Source of the DNA: a virus
IMG/VR virus record: IMGVR_UViG_3300030099_005335
Span: 1-48,202 of that record
DNA length: 48,202 nt
Strand: one strand, 5' to 3'
Positions 25,841 through 33,653 of the stretch are shown one piece after another. The notes below the pieces were generated by a model. That model saw nothing but the letters and a program-made list of their open reading frames with translations. It was not told the DNA's origin and ran no database searches. How positions within the stretch are numbered: position 1 is the first letter of the stretch; every line of letters begins with the position of its first letter. The position numbers and the translations under genes were made by a program.

Positions 25841-26060
25841 TGTATTTAACAGATTTCAACAGTTACTGCCGCAGGCGGTTACAACAGTGGTAACCATTAC
25901 AGCACTTAACGGTGACGGCACAAGTGATGCGACTACCCTCAACGGGGTAGACGTTATTGTCAATGGCGAGTCTGTGGCCGTGGGTCAAAAGGCGTACATT
26001 CAAAACGATAGCATTATCAGGCAAGCACCTGATTTACCAATTACAAGGTTGGATATATGA
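25833..26060 (+). CDS. Small tail-associated protein, unknown
   Basis: A 75-residue protein with a helical N-terminus (VFNRFQQLLPQAVTTVVTIT) and a beta-type rest (GVDVIVNGESVAVGQKAYIQ). No known family recognised. It overlaps the hub-like gene by 8 bases and the endolysin gene by 4 bases, so it belongs to the late operon. The strand-rich half recalls small tail tip or fibre-assembly proteins. Confidence 0.6.
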   Translation: MANVFNRFQQLLPQAVTTVVTITALNGDGTSDATTLNGVDVIVNGESVAVGQKAYIQNDSIIRQAPDLPITRLDI

Positions 26061-26527
26061 AATATTATTATGGGTTAAGAGATAAAAAGCACCTATCAGA
26101 TTGCGTTGAAAAGGCTGTGCGCGTGTTTGGTGGCGGTTATCGAGCCAATGCATTAGTTATGGAAACAAGCGCGGCAGAAACGCACTGTGGCACGTTCCCG
26201 GACAGACACGAAAAAACATTAGGTGTAGGGTTAACACAGTTTGACCAGATTGGCCTAGATGATTTGATCATGCGTGTGCGTAGCAAAGACCGTAAGAAAC
26301 TGTCACAGTATTATGACGTAGATTTAGATATGGTTAAGCTGGCAGACCTTGCGTATAACCCTGAGTTGGCCTGTGCGCTAACCAGACTTAAATATAAGCT
26401 TAGACCTGAACCAATTCCGCCAACGCTAGAGGGTCGCGCTAAGTATTGGAAGCGGTTCTATAACAGTGTTTATGGTGACGGTACGCCAGAGGAATATATC
26501 GAACGAGTAGAAGAATTTTTACCGTAG
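26057..26527 (+). CDS. Lysozyme-like endolysin or virion transglycosylase
   Basis: A 156-residue protein with the layout of a lysozyme/lytic-transglycosylase-type domain: a Glu in VMETSAAETHCG (residues about 34-45), then GVGLTQFDQIGLDDLI (a region with the G-x-Q-F pattern) and a C-terminal LEGRAKYWKRFYNS helix. Phage proteins with this pattern are common and are taken to be muramidases. No signal peptide or anchor is seen, so release would need the holin. It is far from the spanin genes, at the end of the tail operon, so a role in cell wall penetration at infection is also possible. Confidence 0.6.
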   Translation: MKYYYGLRDKKHLSDCVEKAVRVFGGGYRANALVMETSAAETHCGTFPDRHEKTLGVGLTQFDQIGLDDLIMRVRSKDRKKLSQYYDVDLDMVKLADLAYNPELACALTRLKYKLRPEPIPPTLEGRAKYWKRFYNSVYGDGTPEEYIERVEEFLP

Positions 26528-26532
26528 ATAAT

Positions 26533-26562
26533 AAAAAGCCCCGGTAAGCAGACAACCGGGGC
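26533..26562 (-). terminator. Terminator between convergent operons
   Basis: GCCCCGGT (26538-26545) pairs with ACCGGGGC (26555-26562) around a 9-base loop. On the minus strand it is followed by TTTTTATTAT, so it terminates the polymerase operon; on the plus strand the T run is missing, though the stem may still end the tail operon. Confidence 0.85.
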
Positions 26563-26589
26563 ATAAACGTAGGACTAGCATTATTATAA

Positions 26590-26823
26590 TTATTCAGGCA
26601 GATTATCGCTAATCTTCACTAGTTTATACGTGGCTTTTGCCTTTCTGTCAAACCCTCTTTCAATTATTTCTATTTGCTGCCCGTTTCTACAGCGTTCAAA
26701 TATGTCAGTCATGTTAGCCCTAAAGAACCGTAACCCGTCGACTTTATACACTGGTAAAGGTACAGGAATAGAACCCGGCGTAGTTGCTGGCGGTGGCGGT
26801 GGTGGCAATGGTAACTTTTCCAT
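26590..26823 (-). CDS. Pro-rich protein with a small antitoxin-like C-terminus
   Basis: A 77-residue protein. The N-terminus is a polyproline stretch (LPLPPPPPP, then more Pro to residue 25). The rest (RFFRANMTDIFERCRNGQQ, then IEIIERGFDRKAKA and a last strand) resembles the Phd/YefM antitoxin pattern of a helix pair followed by two strands, but no toxin gene is beside it. Similarity is by eye and weak. Its start is one base from the upstream stop. Confidence 0.5.
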   Translation of the reverse strand: MEKLPLPPPPPPATTPGSIPVPLPVYKVDGLRFFRANMTDIFERCRNGQQIEIIERGFDRKAKATYKLVKISDNLPE

Positions 26824-27425
26824 TATTCTGATTCCTCTTTGTTAAATTGCTCTATATCACTACGCCACTTGCCGTGGCATGGTGTGCGTGGTACGGGTAT
26901 AGGGTGGTGACCCATTTTAGCACAATGCTGTAGTAAATCTGTTTCGTCAAACACTGGTGCTTTTACAGGGCGCATTTTTTCCATAGCTGTGCGTAGTTGT
27001 TCGGCTGTAACTTCTGCGGCAGCACCAATATTAATAACTGCTTTACCAAAGTTACAGATTGCTTTTTCTGCCTGTTCCTTAAAATGGCTGTTGAACGCCT
27101 GCTCAAACTCACTATTTTTATGTAACGGTGTAGAAATTACTAACTGTTTCGTTTTTAGGTTAACGGGGTGCATATCTGTTTCATCTAAAAACGGTTCACC
27201 ACTACCAATACTTGCTAGTTCTTGATCGTCAAACTCTACAGTTTTCATAGTAGCCGTAGCAAGTAAGTTATTCTTGATTTTCTGCAATTCTTGTAAAACA
27301 GGGTCTTGGTGAAAGTCCTGCCAATTAAACGAAAAGTTTACCGATAGGTATTTGTGACGGTTTTCTATATTGCGGTCTAACTCGTCTAGCGCGGTTTGTG
27401 TTTCATCATCATATCTAATATTCAT
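26823..27425 (-). CDS. Unknown protein
   Basis: A 200-residue soluble protein of unrecognised family, mostly helical with a conserved-looking C-terminus (LLQHCAKMGHHPIPVPRTPC, then HGKWRSDIEQF) that contains two His and two Cys and could bind a metal. It is the first gene after an operator-controlled promoter (27459-27487), so it could be an early gene transcribed apart from the polymerase. Overlaps the next gene by one base. Confidence 0.6.
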   Translation of the reverse strand: MNIRYDDETQTALDELDRNIENRHKYLSVNFSFNWQDFHQDPVLQELQKIKNNLLATATMKTVEFDDQELASIGSGEPFLDETDMHPVNLKTKQLVISTPLHKNSEFEQAFNSHFKEQAEKAICNFGKAVINIGAAAEVTAEQLRTAMEKMRPVKAPVFDETDLLQHCAKMGHHPIPVPRTPCHGKWRSDIEQFNKEESE

Positions 27426-27449
27426 ATGTAATCTGCCTGTATCTATTTA

Positions 27450-27487
27450 ACTGTTACAACAGTAGCACCGTTACAACAGTGGGTCAA
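27450..27487 (-). promoter_or_regulatory. Early promoter with two operators
   Basis: On the minus strand TTGACC (27487-27482), a 17-bp spacer and TACTGT (27464-27459). Two operator motifs cover it: ACCGTTACAACAGT (27467-27480) in the spacer, ACTGTTACAACAGT (27450-27463) over the -10 box; centres 17 bp apart. The first also spans the stop codon of the polymerase gene. Confidence 0.65.
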
Positions 27488-29681
27488 CTAATTTATTAGC
27501 CTGCGTTATGTACCATTCAACGTTTAAATTATTCCAATCAAACTGTTCAATCTTGTTACACTGTGCAGCCATACAGCTAGACTCGATGCTAATGCGGCGG
27601 TCAGCGATTGGCGGGCGTTCGTCGTGCGGTACTGGAACATAGGTTTTAGCTGGTGGCTTGGCTGTCGGGCTAACTACTTTATAATCCCCTGATTTAACGT
27701 GTCTGTAGTGGCTACCCTCATTGTACTTCTGTATCTGCTTATCAGTAGGCTTCATTATTTTCATAAGCTTACCTCCGTTAATTGCTGCATAATACCGGGT
27801 TATACGCTGGCACACTTCGTCACCCGCTGGTGTATTGATCACAACCTGTGTATTTCTATCAACCTTGGTTTTTAAGGTGAACAAAAAGCGGTTATCATCA
27901 TTGTTAAGGTGTGAATATATAAAGTCTCTAACGTTACCGCCGCGAACTAATGCTTCTTCTGCGGCCATGGCTACTATGCGACAATCAAAGTTCTTTTCCC
28001 AAGCACCGTTTTTAGCATGAGCATATGCGTAAGCCCCGATGTTCTTTAATCCCCCGTCCGTCTTTTCAGCAATGTAGTTATTAACATCACGAATATACAT
28101 AGCTTTGTACGGTACGTCTTCTAACTCAAGGTTAGTTAATTGCTCCCACCAGCGGCATAAGTTCATAGTGTGCGGCGTGTATTCCTTGGGTGTAAGGTAT
28201 GTAACACCGTCCGTATTTATCTGAACCAAAGTTAAGCCCGGTACTTTAAATAATTCCTCTGCTAACATACAAAGCATAAGCTGGCCGTTAAGAGTTACAG
28301 TCATGGTGTAAACAGAATCAAATAGGAAACTATGACGGTTATTACTGTTACCATACGCGGCGTTCATTGCCAGTTTAAATGCCTTGTTTTCCATGGGGTG
28401 TGTTTTTTTAGGGTAAAGCTTACGTTCTTCAAATAAACCCTCTTTAATATCACAGAATGGTGTACCAAGGTGTGCGGGGTAAATCTTATTGCGTATACCG
28501 ATATTTGGGTAATAACTCGCTACGTCCACGTCTATTAAATCTAATAGCTCTGTTGCACGTACTATCTGTGACGTAACAGAGCCGTGAATACCACCTGTAC
28601 CAAAGTCAAACTGAAAACCGTTAACAACAACGTGTAAGTGTGTGGCTACGAAGTGACAGCCAGCTAATGACACATCAGGTTCAATCTGTGACAGTTTAAC
28701 GCCACGTGCAACGTTTACCCGCTTAACGTCAGGTAATAGCATTTCCTCACATGCACCGTGAACTATAACTTCATTAGGGTTCATGTACTGTGCTAAATCC
28801 CAAGGTACAGCTATATCGTTTAATGCTTCTTTGGTTTTGGTGATCACCATGCTTTTAAGGAAGTTAAGCACTTGTACGAACTCAGGCCGTTCAAAGCGTA
28901 CATAGTCGAAGATACATTCACTAAATACTATTTCTTCACGTATAGTTTTTTGGTCAACAGGTAGCCCGGCTTCACGTAATTTAATCTTGAATATGTCAGC
29001 CCCTATTTTGGCTTCACTAGCATTAGTAAAATCATGATTAAACTTAACGCCAAGCGACCTACGCAAGTCGATAGCTCCCATACATTTATGCAGGAATAGT
29101 AGTGTGGCTGCAACGTCATGGAAGTTATACGATGCTAGCCCGTCACGCTCAGGCTGCGTAACATATGTATTAGGTATAATGGGTAAATCCTGTATGTCTT
29201 CCATATCCATGTTGTTCTCTAACATTTTCAGGCTTACACCTTTATTGTCAAAGTGATTTATCTTGAATAGGTCAACTTGCTTTACATACTGGCGGCTAGG
29301 CCATATGACGTGTTTGTTACGGTCTTCATATGGAGTATCGAATATTGATTTAGACTTAGCGTAAATGTCAGCAGGAGTTACCCCGGCGGGTATCATGCGG
29401 AACGCGGTATCAGTTACAGGCCAATCGTACCCTTGGTTATTAAACCCTATCATTTCGCATTCATGGTGGTTCAGGTAATAAACAAACGCTTGAAAGTCTT
29501 GCATGTTGTTTAACCAAGGTGAGCATTCGAAGTAGTAGCACTGCAACGACTTAACGTGAACTACGGCGCACGTCCAGATATTAGGGTAGCACTCAATATC
29601 GTAGACGTACTCTTTGCCCGTAGCCCATTCGCGTAACTCTGCTATTTCCTTTTCAAATCGCTTAAGGAATTTAAGAATCAC
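27471..29681 (-). CDS. Family B DNA polymerase
   Basis: A 736-residue replicative polymerase with 3'-5' exonuclease. Exonuclease motifs: Exo I YDIECYPN (Asp28, Glu30), Exo II GFNNQGYDWP (Asp86) and Exo III YNFHDV (Asp189). Polymerase motifs: A IDVDVASYYPN (Asp384/Asp386), B KLAMNAAYGNSNN (Lys436-) and C INTDGV (Asp491). In motif C the first Asp of the usual DTD is Asn, as in other phage/plasmid enzymes of this branch. All catalytic residues expected otherwise are present. With the primase-helicase, the phage probably makes most of its own replication machinery. Its end overlaps an operator; its start overlaps the preceding gene by 11 bases. Confidence 0.93.
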   Translation of the reverse strand: MILKFLKRFEKEIAELREWATGKEYVYDIECYPNIWTCAVVHVKSLQCYYFECSPWLNNMQDFQAFVYYLNHHECEMIGFNNQGYDWPVTDTAFRMIPAGVTPADIYAKSKSIFDTPYEDRNKHVIWPSRQYVKQVDLFKINHFDNKGVSLKMLENNMDMEDIQDLPIIPNTYVTQPERDGLASYNFHDVAATLLFLHKCMGAIDLRRSLGVKFNHDFTNASEAKIGADIFKIKLREAGLPVDQKTIREEIVFSECIFDYVRFERPEFVQVLNFLKSMVITKTKEALNDIAVPWDLAQYMNPNEVIVHGACEEMLLPDVKRVNVARGVKLSQIEPDVSLAGCHFVATHLHVVVNGFQFDFGTGGIHGSVTSQIVRATELLDLIDVDVASYYPNIGIRNKIYPAHLGTPFCDIKEGLFEERKLYPKKTHPMENKAFKLAMNAAYGNSNNRHSFLFDSVYTMTVTLNGQLMLCMLAEELFKVPGLTLVQINTDGVTYLTPKEYTPHTMNLCRWWEQLTNLELEDVPYKAMYIRDVNNYIAEKTDGGLKNIGAYAYAHAKNGAWEKNFDCRIVAMAAEEALVRGGNVRDFIYSHLNNDDNRFLFTLKTKVDRNTQVVINTPAGDEVCQRITRYYAAINGGKLMKIMKPTDKQIQKYNEGSHYRHVKSGDYKVVSPTAKPPAKTYVPVPHDERPPIADRRISIESSCMAAQCNKIEQFDWNNLNVEWYITQANKLVDPLL

Positions 29682-29907
29682 TATTAATTACCTCTATAAT
29701 TCGTTTGAGTTTCTTCTCAAGCTTAGGATTAGATTCGACGATTAACGTTAATAATTCTTCGTCATAGTCCGCTAAAAACTGCTCTATTAACACGTCACCG
29801 TCATTCATGTTCGTGATCAATCTCATAAACTGGTGGTCACTGATATGTGTACGTGAAGCGTCTAACTCTAAGTCGCCTGCCTGCGTTTCGATTATTACGT
29901 TAGCCAT
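29671..29907 (-). CDS. Small acidic unknown protein
   Basis: A 78-residue, acidic, mainly helical protein between the helicase and polymerase genes, overlapping both (8 and 11 bases). Possible accessory factor of replication, by context only. No family recognised and no motif beyond a C-terminal charged helix (ESNPKLEKKLKRIIEVINS). Confidence 0.65.
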   Translation of the reverse strand: MANVIIETQAGDLELDASRTHISDHQFMRLITNMNDGDVLIEQFLADYDEELLTLIVESNPKLEKKLKRIIEVINSDS

Positions 29908-31570
29908 TATTCATCTTCTCTATAAGTTCGTTAGTTTCACGCTCAGATAACACTTGAGCCTTTAAAATATTAATGCCGAATTTCAATTCAAATTCACGCT
30001 GTGTTGCTGGAACGTCAAGACCTAACATACCTGCCCGGACTATACACCAACGCTGTATTTTATCTCGCAATACTGTCTGTGCGTTAAGACGTTTAGTGTG
30101 ATTGGCAACAGCCGAGTGACGAGCAACAGCCGGGGCATTAGCCATGTAGCGTTTTACTTCTTCGGGGCTGCGGTCAACCTTGGCGCGTTCGCTCATTAGT
30201 TGGTTAATGAAATCAATATTCATTTCAACCAAGTCACCCTTTTTAGCCTGAAACTTTTTAAGCGCGTCTAACTCTTCTTCCTTTGTTTCCTCGTGGTGAC
30301 AGTACGGACACTGGTGCTTGTTATGTGTTGATGGAACATAACGGGCAAAGCAATCAGGGCATACACGTGATACCACACGGTCTAACTCTTGCGCCTTATT
30401 GCGTTTCTTCTTAGGGCGGTCAAGTGACCAAGGCGGGTCTTCATGAGGGTAGTTTAACGCAAACTCATGCATAAAGTGTTCAACGTTACCAACGTGGTCT
30501 ATGAGTATACCGAACTCTTTACCGTCAATGATACGCAAGCCACGGCCAAACTGTTGCTTAAACAGAGAATAAGACTCAGTTTTACGCAGCATGATTACAC
30601 ATTCTACGCTTGGTACGTCAAAGCCTTCGCCAAACAAATCACAGTTAACCAGCACTTTAATTTCACCACGCCTAAACGCCGCTATTTTCTCGTTACGTTC
30701 TTTAGCTTTGGTTTTACTCGATAAGTTGACGGCAGTAATGCCCGCCTTTCTAAACTGTTCAGCAACGTGTGCGCCATGGTCAATGTTTACCGTAAATGCA
30801 ATGGCCTGTTTGCCTTTAGCCAGCTTGAGATAGTGGCTAACCGCGTCACCCGTAATTTCACTACGGTCTGTTGCTGCCGCTAATTGTTTCTGATTGTAGT
30901 CACCAGATGCGGTAACGTTAACCATGCTCATGTTGATGCGTGATGGTGGCGTATAAACCCGGTATGGGCTTAACATGCCCTGCTCGATTAGTTCGTGCAT
31001 AGTAGCACCAACAGTCATAGCGTCGAATACACCATCAGCACAGCGGCCAAGACCTTTCTTATCGGCACGAATAGGCGTAGCGGTAACACCAAGCCCTTTA
31101 GCATTAATAAGCGGGTCTATACATTTATGCCACTTGCTGTTATCTAACAGATGGTGCGTTTCATCCATGAACCATTTAGTTACCATGGGTGCTAATACTG
31201 ACAGGTCACGACGATAGAAAGTATCAACAGAACAGACTACAATACGCGCCCGGTCGTCTTTAAACGTCTTACCGTAATTCTCTACATGCTGGTCACATAT
31301 TTCACGGCGAGTCGTGTTACTGGTTATGAATGAGTGCGGTAGGTTCATTAGGCATAGTGCGTCACTAATCTGACCTAACAGCACGTCACGGTGAGCAAAT
31401 ATAACAACCAATCCGCCGCTAAGTAACTCACGCCTAGCCATTTCAGCCATAAGTATAGTTTTACCCGCACCAGTAGGCAGAACGCTAACCACGTTTTCAT
31501 AGCCTTGCGCCCATAACATTTCTATGTCAGACGCAGCGGCTAGCTGGTGGGGTCTTAATGTTATTGCCAT
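29900..31570 (-). CDS. SF2 (DEAD/DEAH) helicase
   Basis: A 556-residue helicase of superfamily 2. Visible motifs: Walker A PTGAGKT (residues 32-38), Walker B DETH (136-139), motif III TATP (163-166), motif V region CDLFGEGFDVPSV and motif VI QQFGRGLR. A zinc-finger candidate follows (CPDCFARY, then CPYC about 18 residues later). The C-terminal 130 residues are helical and unrecognised. Such helicases in phages act in replication, recombination or branch migration. It has a GGTG ribosome binding site and lies upstream of the polymerase in the same operon. The one backbone CCTTC pentamer found lies in it. Confidence 0.9.
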   Translation of the reverse strand: MAITLRPHQLAAASDIEMLWAQGYENVVSVLPTGAGKTILMAEMARRELLSGGLVVIFAHRDVLLGQISDALCLMNLPHSFITSNTTRREICDQHVENYGKTFKDDRARIVVCSVDTFYRRDLSVLAPMVTKWFMDETHHLLDNSKWHKCIDPLINAKGLGVTATPIRADKKGLGRCADGVFDAMTVGATMHELIEQGMLSPYRVYTPPSRINMSMVNVTASGDYNQKQLAAATDRSEITGDAVSHYLKLAKGKQAIAFTVNIDHGAHVAEQFRKAGITAVNLSSKTKAKERNEKIAAFRRGEIKVLVNCDLFGEGFDVPSVECVIMLRKTESYSLFKQQFGRGLRIIDGKEFGILIDHVGNVEHFMHEFALNYPHEDPPWSLDRPKKKRNKAQELDRVVSRVCPDCFARYVPSTHNKHQCPYCHHEETKEEELDALKKFQAKKGDLVEMNIDFINQLMSERAKVDRSPEEVKRYMANAPAVARHSAVANHTKRLNAQTVLRDKIQRWCIVRAGMLGLDVPATQREFELKFGINILKAQVLSERETNELIEKMNNG

Positions 31571-31636
31571 TAAATCACCACAGTTTAATTAATCGTTTAA
31601 TTACTAAATAAAGTAATACACACGTACCTATCGTTG
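31571..31636. other. AT-rich gap before the helicase
   Basis: Short non-coding stretch with TTTAATTAATCGTTTAATTA-type AT-rich sequence; no promoter could be chosen with confidence. Confidence 0.4.
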
Positions 31637-31807
31637 CTACACACGTAATACACATAGTCCCGCCTTAATTGCTTGATTGTAAGTACCTTGAATAGTGAAC
31701 TGGTAACCCGTTTTACGATGTACTTGTGGGTCTGCACTATACGCTTGATAAACAGGTTTACCGAACCCTGTAGGCCACGACTGTTTAATTCTTAGTGTCG
31801 GTTTCAT
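31637..31807 (-). CDS. Small basic unknown protein
   Basis: A 56-residue basic protein starting at 31807, where a GGAGTGAG ribosome binding site fits; an in-frame start four codons earlier is less likely. It overlaps the previous gene by 23 bases. The sequence has a strand-like core (YQFTIQGTYNQAIKAG) and no recognised domain. Confidence 0.55.
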   Translation of the reverse strand: MKPTLRIKQSWPTGFGKPVYQAYSADPQVHRKTGYQFTIQGTYNQAIKAGLCVLRV

Positions 31808-31982
31808 TATATTTCTCACTCCAATTTGAATTAATATAGCCGTTAACAGACGGCAACATCATTACTCTATATTCACATACATAACACCAGCAAGGTAGTT
31901 TACTACCACCACCAGCGCCACAGTCAGGACACGTTACGCCAGTACGCCTAGGTAGGTCAGGCACGCCATACTGAATATTCAT
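31785..31982 (-). CDS. Small zinc-ribbon-like protein
   Basis: A 65-residue protein with two Cys pairs, CPDC (residues 18-21) and, after a Gly-rich loop, CWCYVC (31-36), a likely zinc-binding knuckle. Function unknown. It overlaps both neighbours by a few bases, so it belongs to the minus-strand early operon. Confidence 0.6.
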   Translation of the reverse strand: MNIQYGVPDLPRRTGVTCPDCGAGGGSKLPCWCYVCEYRVMMLPSVNGYINSNWSEKYNETDTKN

Positions 31983-32350
31983 AATACTGGTTTCCCTGTA
32001 GTTGCTGAATATTCACAAACGTTGCTGTAACGACCTAACATGTATCTAAGTTCTTTAAGTGTTACATTCTTAAACCCATCATCGTAAGCCTGTGATGGTG
32101 CAATTGTTTTAGCCCAAGGTTCACCATACACAGATTGAACAGTGTTACGCCAATAAATATTTATTGATTTTTGTAACTCAGGGTTAGTATCTATCATTAC
32201 GTAGTCAAGGCGTAACCCCCTCATACCATGAGCTACTGGCATAACTCTAAAAAAACATGTAATAGGGTGAGCTTCGGCTGACTTTGCCTGCTCAGATACT
32301 AGTGGTGCATTGTCTCTATTAATTCTGAATAACCAGTCTAATAATTTCAT
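31979..32350 (-). CDS. Unknown early protein
   Basis: A 123-residue protein, first gene of this leftward operon. I chose ATG 32350, preceded by AGAGGT in the leader AAGCAGAGGTAT that it shares with two other leftward genes; the longer reading frame from 32410 begins inside the promoter. Sequence is mixed alpha/beta (KLLDWLFRINRDN, then RGLRLDYVMIDTNPELQ and LKELRYMLGRYS). No family recognised. Confidence 0.6.
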   Translation of the reverse strand: MKLLDWLFRINRDNAPLVSEQAKSAEAHPITCFFRVMPVAHGMRGLRLDYVMIDTNPELQKSINIYWRNTVQSVYGEPWAKTIAPSQAYDDGFKNVTLKELRYMLGRYSNVCEYSATTGKPVL

Positions 32351-32382
32351 TTTTGTATACCTCTGCTTAGTAAGTAGAACTA

Positions 32383-32410
32383 AATATACACTAACCGTTA
32401 CAATAGTCAA
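32383..32410 (-). promoter_or_regulatory. Leftward early promoter with operator in spacer
   Basis: Minus strand: TTGACT (32410-32405), 16-bp spacer, TATATT (32388-32383). The operator-like ACCGTTACAATAGT (32394-32407) occupies the spacer and part of the -35 box. Divergent from the acb2 promoter, so one bound protein could affect both. Confidence 0.65.
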
Positions 32411-32419
32411 AAATAAAAT

Positions 32420-32447
32420 TTGAAATTTATAATTTAGGTGTTATAGT
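32420..32447 (+). promoter_or_regulatory. Rightward promoter of the acb2 operon
   Basis: TTGAAA (32420-32425), 16-bp spacer, TATAGT (32442-32447). The nearest operator (32394-32407) ends 12 bases upstream of the -35 box. Genes 32490-38911 follow. Confidence 0.6.
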
Positions 32448-32489
32448 TAGCTCGTCATTTGGACAAAACAACTTATAGAGGTACTAGGT

Positions 32490-32714
32490 ATGGAAAACCA
32501 ACATCGTAAGATAACAGGTTACCGAGAACTAACTCAGCAAGACGTTAATGATATGAATGACATTAAAGCTGAGGGTGAAAGACTTAAAACAGTTATTGCG
32601 GCTATGAGAAGTCGTAAAGAAATTGATCAGCGCTGGGTTTCTATTGCGGAAACTCATTTACAACAAGGTATTATGGCTGCGGTTAGAGCTGTAGCACAAC
32701 CTAATTCATTTTAA
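32490..32714 (+). CDS. acb2: Acb2 anti-CBASS cyclic nucleotide sponge
   Basis: A 74-residue protein that matches the Acb2 pattern from end to end: N-terminus MENQHRKITGYRELTQ, then MNDIKAEGERL, a DQRWVSIAETHLQQG stretch and the ending AVRAVAQPNSF. Acb2 forms hexamers that bind and hide cyclic di- and trinucleotides and so block CBASS and related defences. Tyr11 and Lys26, which line the cyclic dinucleotide pocket in the Pseudomonas phage protein as I recall, are kept at the same positions. The protein is shorter than that of PaMx33 (94 aa), lacking an internal segment. As first gene of its operon it would be made early, when defence must be blocked. Confidence 0.9.
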   Translation: MENQHRKITGYRELTQQDVNDMNDIKAEGERLKTVIAAMRSRKEIDQRWVSIAETHLQQGIMAAVRAVAQPNSF

Positions 32715-32743
32715 CATTTAAACAACTTATAGAGAGACTAATT

Positions 32744-33649
32744 ATGTCACAAGGTATTTTTGAACAGCTACTTGCTGCACAGTTGAAAACAAACACTATT
32801 CTTGAAGAGATTTTACGCTCGCAGGGGAAGACTGTCGCGGCAACGCTAGAACAGACTGTAGATGCTGTAACGGAACAGGGTACTACTACAGTGACCGAAA
32901 ACAAGGCCGATGCTTCTGCGCCAGAACAAGAGACAGATTCTACAGTAGGCGTTGAATTAGATTCAGCAGGCGTACCATGGGATGAACGCATTCATAGCAG
33001 CAATAAGAAAAAGCTGGCTAAAGGTGGTACTTGGCAGAAGAAACGTGGTGTTGAAGATGCTTTACACGCTGAAATTACAGCACAGCTACTAAACGGCCGT
33101 AAGTTAGCCGCAGAGCAGAACCAAGCAATCGAAGCGGGGACGACTGTCCCACAGCCTGATAAAGCACCAGTGCTTACAGATACACCCGCGCCACCACCAC
33201 CACCGGGCGCAGCAGCAGCAGGAAAAACAGCACCACCACCACCACCGGGCGCAGCAGCAGCCGATGATCGTCAACTTGCAATCAGTGCAATCGATAAGCT
33301 ATGCACTCCATACGACCTTAACAGCACAAGCACTCTTCAAGCGGGTGTTTTAATCGACACGTTTAATTGTTACTGCACAGAATACTATGGTGTACCAACG
33401 TTTGCAGAAGTAGCGCCAGAGCATTACCCGCAAATCATTAGCCAGTGTGAGCAGTGGGCTTCTGAATTAGCAATTCTAAACAAGCATGTTAAGTCGTTAT
33501 TAGATGCTTATGCCGCCGATGTATCGCTAATCCATGACCACATTGTTAACGTGCTTGGTGCGGCTAATACGGGTCAAGTGGACTTCTCACAAATCATTGC
33601 TACTAAGCAACGTGTAGAGCAGTACGCAGCAACCGTTTTACAAGGCTAA
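32744..33649 (+). CDS. Replication-cluster protein with VPWDERIH motif
   Basis: A 301-residue protein. Residues about 72-105 (DSAGVPWDERIHSSNKK, then a GGTWQKKRGVEDAL segment) carry a motif found in many phage proteins coded beside DUF2815 and DUF2800 genes; their role is unknown, but DNA binding in recombination or replication is likely by context. A linker holds two copies of PPPPPGAAAA (33190-33260 in DNA, a near-exact tandem repeat), and the C-terminus is helical. The leader CAACTTATAGAG resembles that of acb2. Confidence 0.65.
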   Translation: MSQGIFEQLLAAQLKTNTILEEILRSQGKTVAATLEQTVDAVTEQGTTTVTENKADASAPEQETDSTVGVELDSAGVPWDERIHSSNKKKLAKGGTWQKKRGVEDALHAEITAQLLNGRKLAAEQNQAIEAGTTVPQPDKAPVLTDTPAPPPPPGAAAAGKTAPPPPPGAAAADDRQLAISAIDKLCTPYDLNSTSTLQAGVLIDTFNCYCTEYYGVPTFAEVAPEHYPQIISQCEQWASELAILNKHVKSLLDAYAADVSLIHDHIVNVLGAANTGQVDFSQIIATKQRVEQYAATVLQG

Positions 33650-33653
33650 GGCT

